DNA of 64,000 nt, taken from the NCBI GenBank assembly GCA_021904315.1, contig CM038922.1, positions 9,089,347 through 9,153,346 of the forward strand, read 5' to 3'. This document shows positions 12,690 to 22,744 of the stretch, piece by piece. A program made the translations under genes and the position numbers. The notes beneath the pieces are model-generated. The model was not told where the DNA came from. It saw only the letters and a list, made by a program, of their open reading frames with translations, and did not search any database. The first letter of the stretch is position 1. Every line of letters begins with the position of its first letter. This stretch comes from Sphagnum magellanicum. Taxonomy: Eukaryota > Streptophyta > Sphagnopsida > Sphagnales > Sphagnaceae.

Positions 12690-13650
12690 TAAATAACCAT
12701 TAAATTTAGCCATTAGGTTTACCCAAATTTTAATCAAAATTTAGCCGTTAATTTTACTTTAAATTTAATGATTAAATTTAGCCATTAAATTTGGGACTAG
12801 GTTTAGCTTAAATTGAACCATTAAATTTTACCAATAGGTATAATCTAAATTTAACCACTAAATATAGCCACCTAAGGTTTAACCACTAAAGTTACCCATT
12901 AAGTTTAACTGAGATTTAACCATTATGTTTAACCATCGGTTTAGCCCAAATTTAAACATCATGTTTAACCAAAGTTTAGTAATTATGTTTAACTAGTAGA
13001 TTTTGCTTAGGTTTAGCCATGAAGTATGTTTAACCATTAGGTTTATCAACTAAATTTAACCATTATGTTTATCCATTAAATTTAATCATTAAATTTAATC
13101 AAGGTTTAACCATTATGTTTAGCCATTAGCTTAAGTCGTTGAATTTAGCCATTAGGTTTAACCATTAGTTTAAATCATTGAATTTAGCCATTAGGATTAG
13201 ACATCAGTTTAAGTTGTTAAATTTAACCACTAGGTTTAACCATTAATTTAAGTCTTCAAATTTAGTCACTAAATTTCGCCATTAATTTAATTCGTTGAAT
13301 TCAGCCATTAAATTTAACCATTAGTTTAAGTCGTTAAGTTTAACCACTAGGTTTAACCATTATTTTAAATCATTGAGTTGAGCCACTAAGTTTAACCATT
13401 ATTTTGTATTGTTGAGTTGAACCACTAGGTTTAGCCATTATTTTAAATAATTGAGTTCAGCCACTAAGTTTAACTGTTATTTTAAATCATTGAATTCAAC
13501 CACTAAATTTAGCCATTATTTTAAATCATTGAGTTTAGCCACTAAGTTTAACCATTATTTTAAATCATTGAGTTTAGCCATTAGGTTTAACCATTATTTT
13601 AAATCATTGAATTTAACCACTAGTTGTCACCTAGGTTTAACCATTATGTT
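12690..13650. repeat. 13-bp monomers in a 39-bp higher-order repeat
   Basis: From 13142 to 13622 the sequence divides exactly into 37 monomers of 13 bp with no insertion or deletion. Three monomer types alternate in order: AATTTAGCCATTA, GGTTTAACCATTA and GTTTAAATCATTG (commonest forms). This gives a 39-bp higher-order unit. The flanking 12690-13141 is the same material but out of register and more decayed. Because 39 is a multiple of three, one frame stays open (13451-13666) and codes a 13-residue repeat. I regard this as a by-product. Confidence 0.9.
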
Positions 13651-13705
13651 TAATGATGTGAAATAAACATGTGAAATAAAAACTTGATAAAAGTTAAACA
13701 CCTTT

Positions 13706-13775
13706 GACGGTGCAGTCCATTAGTAAGCACTTGGTTTAACATTGTGAAGGTTTGGGGTTTAATTCCTTATACTTA
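13706..13775 (+). other. tRNA-like segment (SINE-head-like)
   Basis: GGTGCAGTCCATTAGTAAGC resembles a pol III A box. GGTTTAATTCC (13756-13766) resembles the B box GGTTCGANTCC, about 35 nt downstream. It has no acceptor stem good enough for a working tRNA. The sequence after the B box (TATACTTRCAACCTATG) is shared with 31681-31697. Confidence 0.45.
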
Positions 13776-14249
13776 CAACCTATGTGCATGCTTAGAACAT
13801 TAGGGTAGGTAGGTTAGACTAAAGTAGTTCAATGAAGTTAGGTTAGGTTAGGTTAAATAGGCTAGGTGAGGGAAAGTTATGTTAGGCTAGGCTAGCACCT
13901 ACCTACTTAAATGCCTTTTTTCAACCTACCTAAACCTATTTACTACTTACTTACCTATTTACCTACCCATCTATGTATTAATTTTTAAAATAATAATCCA
14001 AAAATTGATTTTAATTTTAGTATTAAATTGACCCTGTCAAATGGTCCACTATCTACTAGTCAAATAGTTAGTCATTTTGTCAGTCGTTTTGCTACTCAAA
14101 ATGACAAGGTCCAATTTGACTGCCTAATCATGCAATACATGGCCAAAACAACTTTTCCAAATTGACAAGGTAGTTTCTTTTACACCTATCACTTTTAGGT
14201 ATTTTTTGACAAGAAAACCCAATTGAAAAAACCATGAATTGTAGTAGCG

Positions 14250-14436
14250 AAAAGATTATATATTTTTCTTCACAAAATTTTGTTTTTTGGAATTATTTTT
14301 TTATTTAAAACTATATAATTAATTTCAAAGATGCCAAGGTACTACAATAGTAAATTTAATGTAAAGATAAAAATGACATCCATGTATAATAAACATTAAA
14401 AGAAATATTGTCCATTCCAACCATATGATTATGATT
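14250..14436. other. AT-rich spacer, nothing seen
   Basis: This short stretch between two mobile elements has no recognisable feature. Confidence 0.4.
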
Positions 14437-14580
14437 TACTAGTAGAAAAAACCCATATTATGACTTGTCCAAGGTGAGTAAAAGTGTTGTTTGCAACTAT
14501 TTTGGTTTACACTACAATAATTGTAAATAACACTTCTACTCAACTTGAACAAGTCACAATGTGGGCTTTTCCTACTAGTG
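14437..14580. mobile_element. 144-bp MITE with long terminal inverted repeats
   Basis: The left arm begins ACTAGTAGAAAAAACCCATA and the right arm, on the other strand, CACTAGTAGGAAAAGCCCAC. They stay alignable for about 55 bp, including the GACTTGT..AAG and GAGTA.AAGTGTT blocks. The loop is about 30 bp. The CACTAGTAG terminus is of CACTA type. I see no clear target duplication. The element could fold into one long hairpin. Confidence 0.75.
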
Positions 14581-16435
14581 ACTATAGATGTAACTAATGT
14601 CCAAATCAACTACTTTTATGACAATAGTTAGGTTAATCCTATGTGTTATTTTAGTCATAAATGTGTGTAGTCATATATGTGACTATTGTAGTCACATATG
14701 CAACTATAATGTTGATATAACCAAATGAAGTCACAAATGTGATATAGTTTGTGACTATTACATGTTTGGAAGGGAAAAAAAAATGAAAGTGCAAATTTTT
14801 CATCCAATCTCAAATGGATCCTTGGATGAATGAAAATTTAGTTATTTTTGCAATTGGTCATATTGTTTTGGCAACTAGGGCCCAATAATTTTTCCATTCA
14901 CCATACCTTGATGATTAAAACATATGTGGTATATTTGAAATTATAATATTTGCTCGATAATCAACTTGTGTTGAATCATTTATTGGTATTTTTATTGTTT
15001 ATTGACATTGGTTCGATACAAATTATTATATTTTTATTAATATATTTGAGTTCTGATATGTTTATAAATGTTGTAGATGATGATTATTTAATTATATTTC
15101 ATACAATTAAATTAAATTTTATTGGTAAAATTACAACATATTATAATCATAATCAAATAAGATGTCTAAGAAATATATCATTTATCTAATCATAAAACTT
15201 TTATCATAATTTTAAATAACATTCGTATATTACATTTGTAAAAATTTAAAATTTAAAATTCCATTAAATTCATTAATTATCTAAAATTATTAAATATATT
15301 TTAAATTAAAATTTAAAATATAAATAATATTATACATCATAAATAGTATAACTGACAAAGGAATTTTATTATATATTTTTGAAATGTGATTGATTTATTA
15401 TCCATTTAAAAATTATATGTGAATTAATTAAAATAAGATATATTATAATCACATTGTATAACATGTTTTCAAATGAAATGAAGGATTGAAATGTGGGAGA
15501 TAAATAAATAAATTATTTTATTTTAATTGAAAAATATTTTCCATTTATAAATCATGTGCTTGAACTTGTTTTCACAATGAATTGTCATCAAAATGTAATT
15601 CAATTTTACAAAATTTGAAAAAACTTATTCAAATTAATGTAACTTTTTGAAAGAAAAATATTTTTAATTGTGTACATCATTGTACTTTAAGAATAAACTT
15701 TTAAATTTTCCATTTGGGTAAATATTAATAAATATGAAATATTGAAATTGATGTGTGTGCAATCTTTAAAACCAAGTATTGGGTAAATAAAATGCATCCT
15801 ATTATGTTTTCACATCAAGTGGGGTGGTTTGATGGCAAAGAAGTTGATATCCATCCTTGGGGTTTAAGGATCAAACTTCATAAGTGACATAGTTATGGTC
15901 AAGATGATATGTTGATTATATATGTCTTATGGAGCTGGGATAACCTAGGTGCTTACTTAGACCTGTTTAGGTGTTTAGATTAAGTGGCTTACCTAGGTAC
16001 TTAGATTAGGTTTTTAACCTAACCTAGGTTGTGATAGATGTCAACAACTCATAGGATGAAAATTTTGAAATTAACAATAACATGAATGATTATATTGCAT
16101 CAATTTTATAAATATAAATAGTTTATTTAATATATATGTGATTTAAAAATTATATTAAATCATTTAAATTTAATTAAAATTTAACATTGCCCAATATTTA
16201 ATGTAGTCATAGATGTAATCACATAGTCCTATGATTAGTTGATGGATGAAATATCCTTTGATTGCAAGTGACTACTAATGTCATACATGCCACATGAAGT
16301 TTTTTACAATTAGTTGTCTTTTGCCACTTGTCCAAGGCAGTCTATAGGGTTTATAGTTGCATGTGTTCATTGCGACTAAAATTTTATCTTTTGCAACTAA
16401 AATTGTAGTCATTTATGTCCAAATTTCTTGTAGTG
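14581..16435. mobile_element. CACTA-like element, right end clear, left end eroded
   Basis: The right terminus reads CACTACAAGAAATTTGG on the minus strand, ending at 16435, which is a textbook CACTA end. Subterminal TTTTAGTTGCAA and TAGTCRCAATG motifs lie at 16320-16420. Similar GTAGTCACATATGCAACTAT motifs at 14660-14710 suggest the other end, but its exact terminus is lost next to the MITE. The interior has a tRNA-like segment and a CCTAGGT-rich block (15940-16035), both of which recur inverted at 53150-53365. No transposase is present. Confidence 0.5.
15821..15885 (+). other. tRNA-like segment
   Basis: GGGGTGGTTTGATGGCAAAG is A-box-like, and GGATCAAACTT lies about 35 nt further on where a B box would be. 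It is clearly homologous to 53290-53357 and, more distantly, to 21440-21512 (both minus strand). It is a decayed pol III-type module, not a tRNA gene. Confidence 0.45.
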
Positions 16436-16606
16436 AAATTAATCAATAAGCAAGACGAATTGTTTCTTTCATTAAGACATATGTGTATAAAGGACAAGGA
16501 TCACCAAATGAATTTAAAAAGACATATGAACCATTTAATTTCATCAAATCGTGTTTGTTTTATAACAACAATTTCATCTTTTATTTTATTATGCAATGTT
16601 AATGAT

Positions 16607-16850
16607 CACTAATGCAAAAATGGGGTGTAGTTCATTAGCCTAAATCACTATGGGACCTCAAAAGAAAACAATAGGTTCACTCCACCTTAATGATTTCACC
16701 CTAATTAAAGCTATTTCATTATAGGCTTATATATAAACATAATGTTTCAATATAAGTTGACATAATTCACTATTATAATTTATTATGGTAAATAGGCTTA
16801 TTTTTATGTTGTTTTAAATACCCTAGGCTATTTTCATTATGAAGAAAAAA
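16607..16850. mobile_element. terminal fragment of a CACTA-like family
   Basis: It begins CACTAATGCAAAAATGGGG. For about 245 bp it matches, inverted, the right end of the element at 52860-54734. Shared blocks include TTCATTAGCCTAAATCA, TATGGGACCT and ATGTTGTTTTAAATA. I cannot find its partner terminus. Confidence 0.6.
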
Positions 16851-17284
16851 GGTGTTTTGCAATTGGCCTTGTAACTCAATTTTTGAATTGCAATGACCAC
16901 TTGCAATTCACCATATTTCTACATTGTGAATGTTATTAGAGAAGTTACATGAGTTGTAGAATTATAACTCATTGTATATACGGTGCAATTCATTGCAACT
17001 CAATTCCAACTCTACCGAACCCACTCATTTTCAACTATTATCCAACTCCACTATAACTATAGCCATAATGTCATGCTGACGTTAATAATTTCATCCATCT
17101 ATTGAAACTTGACATGTGGCATTATGAAGATTTTTGTAATAATTGTTTTTAAAATATTGATTTTCATCATCTATTATGATTATTGATGGTTTGATATTAT
17201 GACACGTGACGTAATAAAAAATTGCCACATGGCATATTAATTAAAATTTGAAAAATAAAATTAAAAAATAATGCATTTTAATAT

Positions 17285-17440
17285 CTAGGTAGGTCGATAC
17301 ATAACCATAGGTAAGTATGTTGGTAGGTCCTAGGACCTACATACCTACATTACATATCTACTTACTTACCTACCTACATAGGTAGGTAGAAAAATAAGAC
17401 CTATTTACTTATGTAGGGAGGCAAGTAAGTAGGAAAGTAT
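17285..17440. repeat. TAGG/CCTA inverted array with 18-bp palindrome
   Basis: A TAGG-type array turns into a CCTA-type array around GTAGGTCCTAGGACCTAC, a perfect 18-bp palindrome at 17323-17340. The wider arms pair imperfectly. It resembles the array cores of the fold-back elements but lacks their ends. Confidence 0.8.
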
Positions 17441-17940
17441 AAAACTAAATGAATTAAAAAATATTCTTGTAAAGTTTTATTTTTTATTTTTTATTTTAGC
17501 TTTAGGGATAAACATTTTTGAAGTCATCCCAAAATGGCATGTGTATTTTAGTGTGAAAACATAAGAGAGGACACCTTTTTTGTATAGTTTGTGACATGGG
17601 ATTCAAAAATAAGGCATATGGGTTGAATCCTCTAGTTGCTTTTTAGTTGCAAATTAAATTGCAACAACATAAATAAATGACTAGACATTTAGACGTTCAA
17701 TGCAAGAAAAATCCAAAGGGAGAGCTTTATTGTTTTTGGTATCCAAATTTTTTTTGAACCCCTCCTATTGGCACATATGGTGCATTAAAAATCATAAAAT
17801 ACAAAATAAGATTAAGAAAGTTACGGCCCCCCAAAGTATAGGGGGTCAAGAACTCAAAAAAACAAACCACCGAATGCTACAAAGGTTGGTTCTTGAACAC
17901 TAAAAAAATTCCTTGTATGTTGTTCTATTACTATTAGAGT
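17441..17940. other. AT-rich intergenic DNA, no gene seen
   Basis: The 67-codon open frame at 17700-17903 has no recognisable domain and no neighbouring exons. I see nothing else. Confidence 0.35.
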
Positions 17941-18385
17941 TCAAAAATGAGTTGTAGAACTTTAGGTGGCACTTTTATAACATTTTAAATCGTTTAAAAT
18001 GAATTAAAAAAAACAATCATGAGGTTAGAAAGTAGGGGTCAAAATGAAGAAAAATGAAAACTTTTGCAAATTGAAAAAATGTATTCTCTTTATATAGCTT
18101 TTTTTGGGTTGGTCCCTTGACTTTGCATTTCCAAGATGATTTGTAGAACTTTAAGTGGCATTCCTATAACACTTTAAATCGTTCAAAATGAATAAGAAAT
18201 AAAAAATTTATGAGGTTTGAAAGTAGGAGGGGTCAAAATGAAAAAAAAACACATTTTGTAATTTGTAAAAATGTATTTTTTTTACAACTTTTTTTTTGGT
18301 TGATCCTTTGGTTTTGCATTTCAAAAATGACTTATAAAGCTCGAAAAGATGTTTTTGTAACATTTGAAATCATTCAAAATGGAGA
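17941..18385. repeat. ~190-bp tandem repeat, about 2.3 copies
   Basis: Units start at about 17941, 18130 and 18321 (spacings 189 and 191). Each contains AATGAnTTGTAGAACTTTA, then AACATTTTAAATCGTT, GGGGTCAAAATGA and TTTGCATTTC blocks. Two further copies lie at about 56253-56510 inside a hAT-like element. The unit length resembles a plant satellite, but two or three copies are too few to call one. Confidence 0.75.
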
Positions 18386-18759
18386 AGATAATTAATTGTA
18401 ACATAGTTGTTGCCTTAATGGCACATTTACGATAGTTTTAAAATAGTTGTCACATGCAACTATTATGCAACTCCTTCAAAAATCAAACATGGTTGACTAC
18501 GGATGTATATATGTTATGTACAAATTATCATATAAAAGACCCATTTTCAACTGACTTACAATTATAATATAACTAACTGATTTTCTGAAGTGACAATCTA
18601 TTTATTAATTCCCTGTATTTCCAAAGGGATAGTTGCATACTAGTTATAATACTTAAGGGGTAGTTGCGTAATAGTTATATATGATTTATTTTTTTAAGGT
18701 TTAGTTGTAGGGTAGTGTGGTTTCAACGAACACAATTTCTCATAGTGTTTAGGCTATAT
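18386..18759. other. intergenic DNA with CACTA-type right termini
   Basis: TTTTCTGAAGTGAC (about 18589) and TTTCTCATAGTG (ending about 18748) look like right-hand CACTA termini. The second matches the ends of the MITE at 44125-44240. I found no matching left ends nearby. Confidence 0.3.
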
Positions 18760-19080
18760 TCCATGTTATTTTAACCTACCTTAATTATTTTAACTTATAC
18801 CTTAAAAATTATTATAGGCTTTTTTTTTAAAGTTATTTAAAGTTAAACTATTTAATTAACCCTAGGTTATATCTTAGGTTATTCAAAGTCATTATACTTT
18901 ATGTTATTATAAATTTTTTAATCCTAAAGTATAACAATAATTTAAAATAATCAATAATAGCCTCTATAAAATAACATAGAATAACCAAAAATGGCATATG
19001 GTAAAACAACCAATAATAACTTAAGGTAAAATAATTTAGAATAGTCAATACCAACTAAGAATAACTATCACAAATACTAA
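18760..19080. repeat. degenerate AATAACC-type repeats
   Basis: It is built from units such as AATAACTTAAGGTAAAATAA, in two orientations that meet near 18850-18900. The same material forms the arrays at 20660-21080, 22272-22496 and, inverted, 53640-54480. Confidence 0.6.
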
Positions 19081-20659
19081 CAACATAGACTTTATTCATA
19101 TGAATGTTCATCCATGACTTATAATTAATTTTTACATAACTTTTACTTTAGTTTCAATTCATTATTAGTTAGCTTTTAATTAATTTTTAGTTCACTTCTA
19201 GTTAACTCTTAATTCATTTGTAATTATCATTTAGTATTTTCAATTAACTCATAATTAAATTTCAATTTATTTTTTAGTTCACTCATAATTAATTCATAGT
19301 TTATTATTGGTTCCCACATGGATGGATATGGGCCACACATGGTGGAAGATGGATCACATGTAGGTTGGAAGTTTCCTAAAGAGCTTCTTTGAGCTAAGTA
19401 TTTAATGAGTATAAATAGAGGTATAATCCCACATTACTTTCATTCTATTCAACATTAGTTTTTTATCTTATTCTCTTCTTGTCATGTTTTTGTAATTATG
19501 TCCTTGTTGGGCAAGGATATTTGGGGGTTATCTTGGAATAGCCAAAGACCTAGACATAATGAATTAGTTGGCGTAATTTTAAGCTAATTAAATATTCTAG
19601 GTAGGACAACCTAGTTTTGGATAAATTCCAATTGAAATGAGTAATCAGTAAAATTCTAAGCTAACTTGACATTTTAGGTAGGAAAAAAAAGAACATAATT
19701 TTGAATAGTCAAAGGATTTGAACCCTGACACTTTGACATTGAAAAGTTATGGGGAGTACATAAAAGACAATTTTGGGGTATAGGTTGGATATACAGAAGC
19801 AAACAATCATTAGGAATTAGGGTAGGGAAAGGGGACTTCACCTCTTTTAGGGTTAATTCAACCTTAAATCATTTTCATCTTGAAGTGGGGTTAATATGCA
19901 AAAAATATGTTAATTCTAGATGTTTATTTGTTGAGTGGAAAATGATAGAAAGGAAGAAGGGTGAGAATCGTGACAAAGTGAAGGGTAAAGCCTTGGGGCA
20001 ACTTCTTGTTGTTAAGGAGAGGAAAGGAAGTGGGATGGTGGCAAGGAGGCAAGGATAACAAAAATAGGCATGAAAGAGGGGGAGGTAGAGAAAAAGGAGG
20101 GGGGAAGGACAAAAGAAATTGGAGGTAGAAAAATAAAAGGATTGTGTTTTTTTATATTCTTTAGCATCTGAACCTTGGTGAACACAAAGAAAAGTAGAGC
20201 ATTGGGGAAGGAGGTTGTGGGAATGTTGTGCACAGTAAGAAGAAAACATTTTGTATTGTTATTGTTGATCATGCTGTATTTTAATTTTAGTTAACCTTAT
20301 TGGGAGCTAAAACAAAGAAGAAAATTTGACATTAGGAACCATAAATAAGAATAAAAAAGGAAGTTTAGGTTGTAGGGAAAACAAGGTGTGTAAATAGTAG
20401 TGACAATTAATTGGTCCAAAATTTGAATTCACAAGTGTTGTTAAAAAATCCATATAATGGACCCACTAGAAATGTAAATAGGTAAATACACATCAGAACT
20501 CAAGGTGTAATATTTTGTTTAACATTCCTTTTACATTCACATCGTGCACACATTGTGTTTTCACTTTTGATTTTTTTATTCCATGACCTAGATTTAAAAC
20601 TAAACCTACCTTTGTTCATATGGTTTGGAAATCTTGTTATTTAGTTCTTTTCATGGCTA
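19081..20659. other. intergenic DNA, no gene seen
   Basis: 19930-20130 is a strongly purine-rich stretch on the plus strand (GGAAGAAGG, GAGGGGGAGG and the like). Its plus-strand reading is Lys/Glu/Arg-rich and soon meets stops. The long minus-strand frames opposite it are Ser/Pro/Phe-rich shadows. The rest is AT-rich without features. Confidence 0.35.
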
Positions 20660-21080
20660 TGTCAATAGCTTAATGTAAAATAATTTAAAATAAACAAATA
20701 TAACTTACAATAAAATAAACAATAATAACTTACAATAAAATAACCAATAATAGTTTATAGTAAATAACTTAAAATAACCAAAAATAGTTTATAATAAATA
20801 ACTTAAAATAACCAAAAATAGTTTACAATATAATAGCCAACAATAACCTATGGTAAAATAATTGAGAATAGCCTACAATAGAATAGTCAATGGTAAAACA
20901 ACTTAAAATAGTCAACAATAGTGTACGATAAAATAACCAACAATAACTTAAGGTAAAATAACCTAAAATAGTCAACAATAGTGTAAAATAAAATAACCAA
21001 CAATAATTTACGATAAAATAACCTAAAATGATTAACAATATCCTACAATATAATAGCCAATAATAGCCTATAATATAATA
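20660..21080. repeat. 60-bp tandem repeat of AATAACC type
   Basis: Between 20821 and about 21060 the period is 60 bp, each unit made of two 30-bp halves. Recurring words are AAAATAACCAACAATAAC and AAAATAACCTAAAATAG. The array is split by the CACTA-like element at 21081-22271 and resumes at 22272. Confidence 0.8.
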
Positions 21081-22271
21081 CACTACAAGAAATCACGATT
21101 TATTTAACTAGAAACTAAATTAAAAACCAATCATTTTGACATTTGGTCAATTTGACCACTTAGTCATATTAGACAAATCAATTTGGATGCATCTAACTTG
21201 ATTGATGGTTTTTTGACTGACTATAAAATGGTCTTTTTGACTAGTCAAATTGAACAAAAATTTGGGTAGCCCAAAAAAAAAAAAAAAAAAAAAATTGTAA
21301 ATATAAAAATGTAAATAATAAGTATCTACCTACCCACCATGGCCTCTTACCTACCTATCCACAACCCACCTATGTATTATACATTTACACACATGTTCAA
21401 AATATATATACAAATATACATATTCCACATAATATATGTTGGTAAAGGGAATTGAACCTTGGTCTACTTGGTTCCACACAATGTTTCGGCCATCAAATCA
21501 CCCCACCACTTTGTAAAATAATATGACACCAAATGAATTTAACATATATTTTTTATCTTCCATGAAATTTTTTGTCAATGTGTATAACAACATTTGAACT
21601 TCAATTTTTTTCATAAGTAGGTTAATAACTACTTAACTAAATAGATAGGTAATAGACATGCCTACCTACTTATGTTTTTAAATGTTCATACCTATTTATA
21701 TAAATTATAAATACATATGTAGGTAGATAAGTAGGTAACTTTGATAAATAGTAGATAAATAGGTAAATAGTACGTAGATAATAGTAGGCAAGTAGGACAT
21801 AGGTAGGTAGATGGTAGGTAAATAGCTAAGTAAGTAGGTAAGTAAGTAGGTAAAACATAGGTAGATAGATGGTAGGTAAGTAAGTAGGTAAATAGGTAGG
21901 TAGGTAGGACGAACATATTTAGGTAAATAGGTAAGTATGTGTTAGGTAAGTAGGTAGGTAGGTAGTTTAATAGGCATAACAAGTAGGCTAGCTAACAAAT
22001 TAATATGGGCAATTTGACTAAGCATGGCCATTTAGTATGGTCGATTTGATTAAGCCATGGGCATCTTGATGGACCATTTTAAAAAATTGTCTTTCTTCAC
22101 TAGATGCATGACCTAACACTTGGTCAAAATGTTCATTTCAGTCAAAAAACCTAACCAAAAAAACCATGTGTTTTTCATGCCCCATGTTTTTAGTCAAAGT
22201 GAATATATTTTTGGTTAATGTGAACATTTGAGTTAAGTTGAACCTTTTGAAAAACCATGATTTCTTTAATG
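21081..22271. mobile_element. CACTA-like fold-back element inserted in a satellite
   Basis: The left end CACTACAAGAAATCACG is a canonical CACTA terminus. The right end, on the other strand, reads CATTAAAGAAATCATGG, a decayed partner. Inside are GTCAATTTGACC-type subterminal motifs (21140-21260 and, inverted, 22010-22150), an A22 run (21273-21294), CCTA units (21325-21370), a tRNA-like segment (21440-21512) and a TAGG array (21620-21990). The same 60-bp repeat flanks both sides. No 3-bp duplication remains. No transposase is encoded. Confidence 0.6.
21440..21512 (-). other. tRNA-like segment
   Basis: On the minus strand GGTGGGGTGATTTGATGGCC lies where an A box would be. GGTTCAATTCC (21448-21458) is a good B box, one base from GGTTCGATTCC. 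It is homologous to the segments at 15821-15885 and 53290-53357. It does not fold as a complete tRNA. Confidence 0.5.
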
Positions 22272-22496
22272 AAAGCCAACAATAACTTAAGGTAAAATAG
22301 TCTAAAGTAACCCACAATAACCTACTATAAAATAACCAATAATAACCTATGGTGAAATAACATAGAATAACCAACAATGGCATATGATAGAATAACCTAT
22401 AATTGCATTTGGTAGAATAACAAAAAATTACCAAGAATTGCTTATGAATAAATAGTGTAAAATACCCAACATTGGCCTATGATAAAATAACACATA
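22272..22496. repeat. continuation of the AATAACC 60-bp repeat
   Basis: Units such as CCAACAATAACTTAAGGT resume right after the inserted element and run on to the MITE at 22497. A short remainder follows at 22651-22720. Confidence 0.7.
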
Positions 22497-22650
22497 CACT
22501 CCTACAAAATGTGGGTGTAATTCATTAGTCCCTATTCACTAGGCTAGTGGATTCACTACTTCCCCACTAGGTCCCATTCACTATGATTGTTGAATTCACT
22601 CGACATTCAATGAAATCATTTAGTGTATAGGGACACATTTTGTTGTAGTG
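22497..22650. mobile_element. 154-bp CACTA-type MITE with ATA target duplication
   Basis: The left end CACTCCTACAAAATGTG and the right end, on the other strand, CACTACAACAAAATGTG match at 15 of 17 positions. Both flanks (22494-22496 and 22651-22653) are ATA, a 3-bp duplication. The sequence inside the left end (GTGTAATTCATTAG) relates it to 16607-16850 and to the right end at 54734. Confidence 0.78.
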
Positions 22651-22744
22651 ATAATAACCTATGATAGAATAACTAAAAATTGTCAAAAATAGCTTAAGGT
22701 AAAAAAAAAAGTGCATAATAATATCTGATAATAAAAAAATATCA

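Larger units (their letters stand above)
12141..14249. mobile_element. CACTA-like fold-back element with satellite core
   Basis: The left terminus is CACTACTACAATTCATG. The right terminus, read on the other strand, is CGCTACTACAATTCATG, followed on both sides by a T-rich stretch. The flanks 12138-12140 and 14250-14252 are both AAA, the 3-bp target duplication expected of CACTA elements. Inside, in order, are subterminal GTCAAAATGGC-type motifs (12190-12450), a CCTA array (12455-12680), a 13/39-bp array (12690-13650) and a tRNA-like segment (13706-13775). Then come GTTAG runs (13830-13890), a second CCTA array (13905-13980) and inverted subterminal motifs (14030-14180). There is no transposase, so it must be moved by another element. 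Confidence 0.72.

Noticed and set aside
12456-12692. 78-codon open frame, Tyr/Pro/Thr-rich
   Set aside because: It lies wholly in the CCTA array; the mirror case at 21692-21982 shows that the composition comes from the repeat.
13451-13666. 71-codon frame with a perfect 13-residue repeat
   Set aside because: The frame stays open only because the 39-bp unit is a multiple of three. It has no upstream promoter, and no other part of the array is open.
13834-13860. GTTAG runs resembling telomere repeats
   Set aside because: Only about three units, not the plant TTTAGGG, and inside a mobile element.
19875-20249. 124-codon minus-strand frame, Ser/Pro/Phe-rich
   Set aside because: It is the complement of a purine-rich stretch and has no domain, signal or exon partner.
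21440-21512. functional tRNA gene
   Set aside because: B-box-like sequence is good, but acceptor and anticodon stems do not pair; the same holds at 13706, 15821 and 53290.
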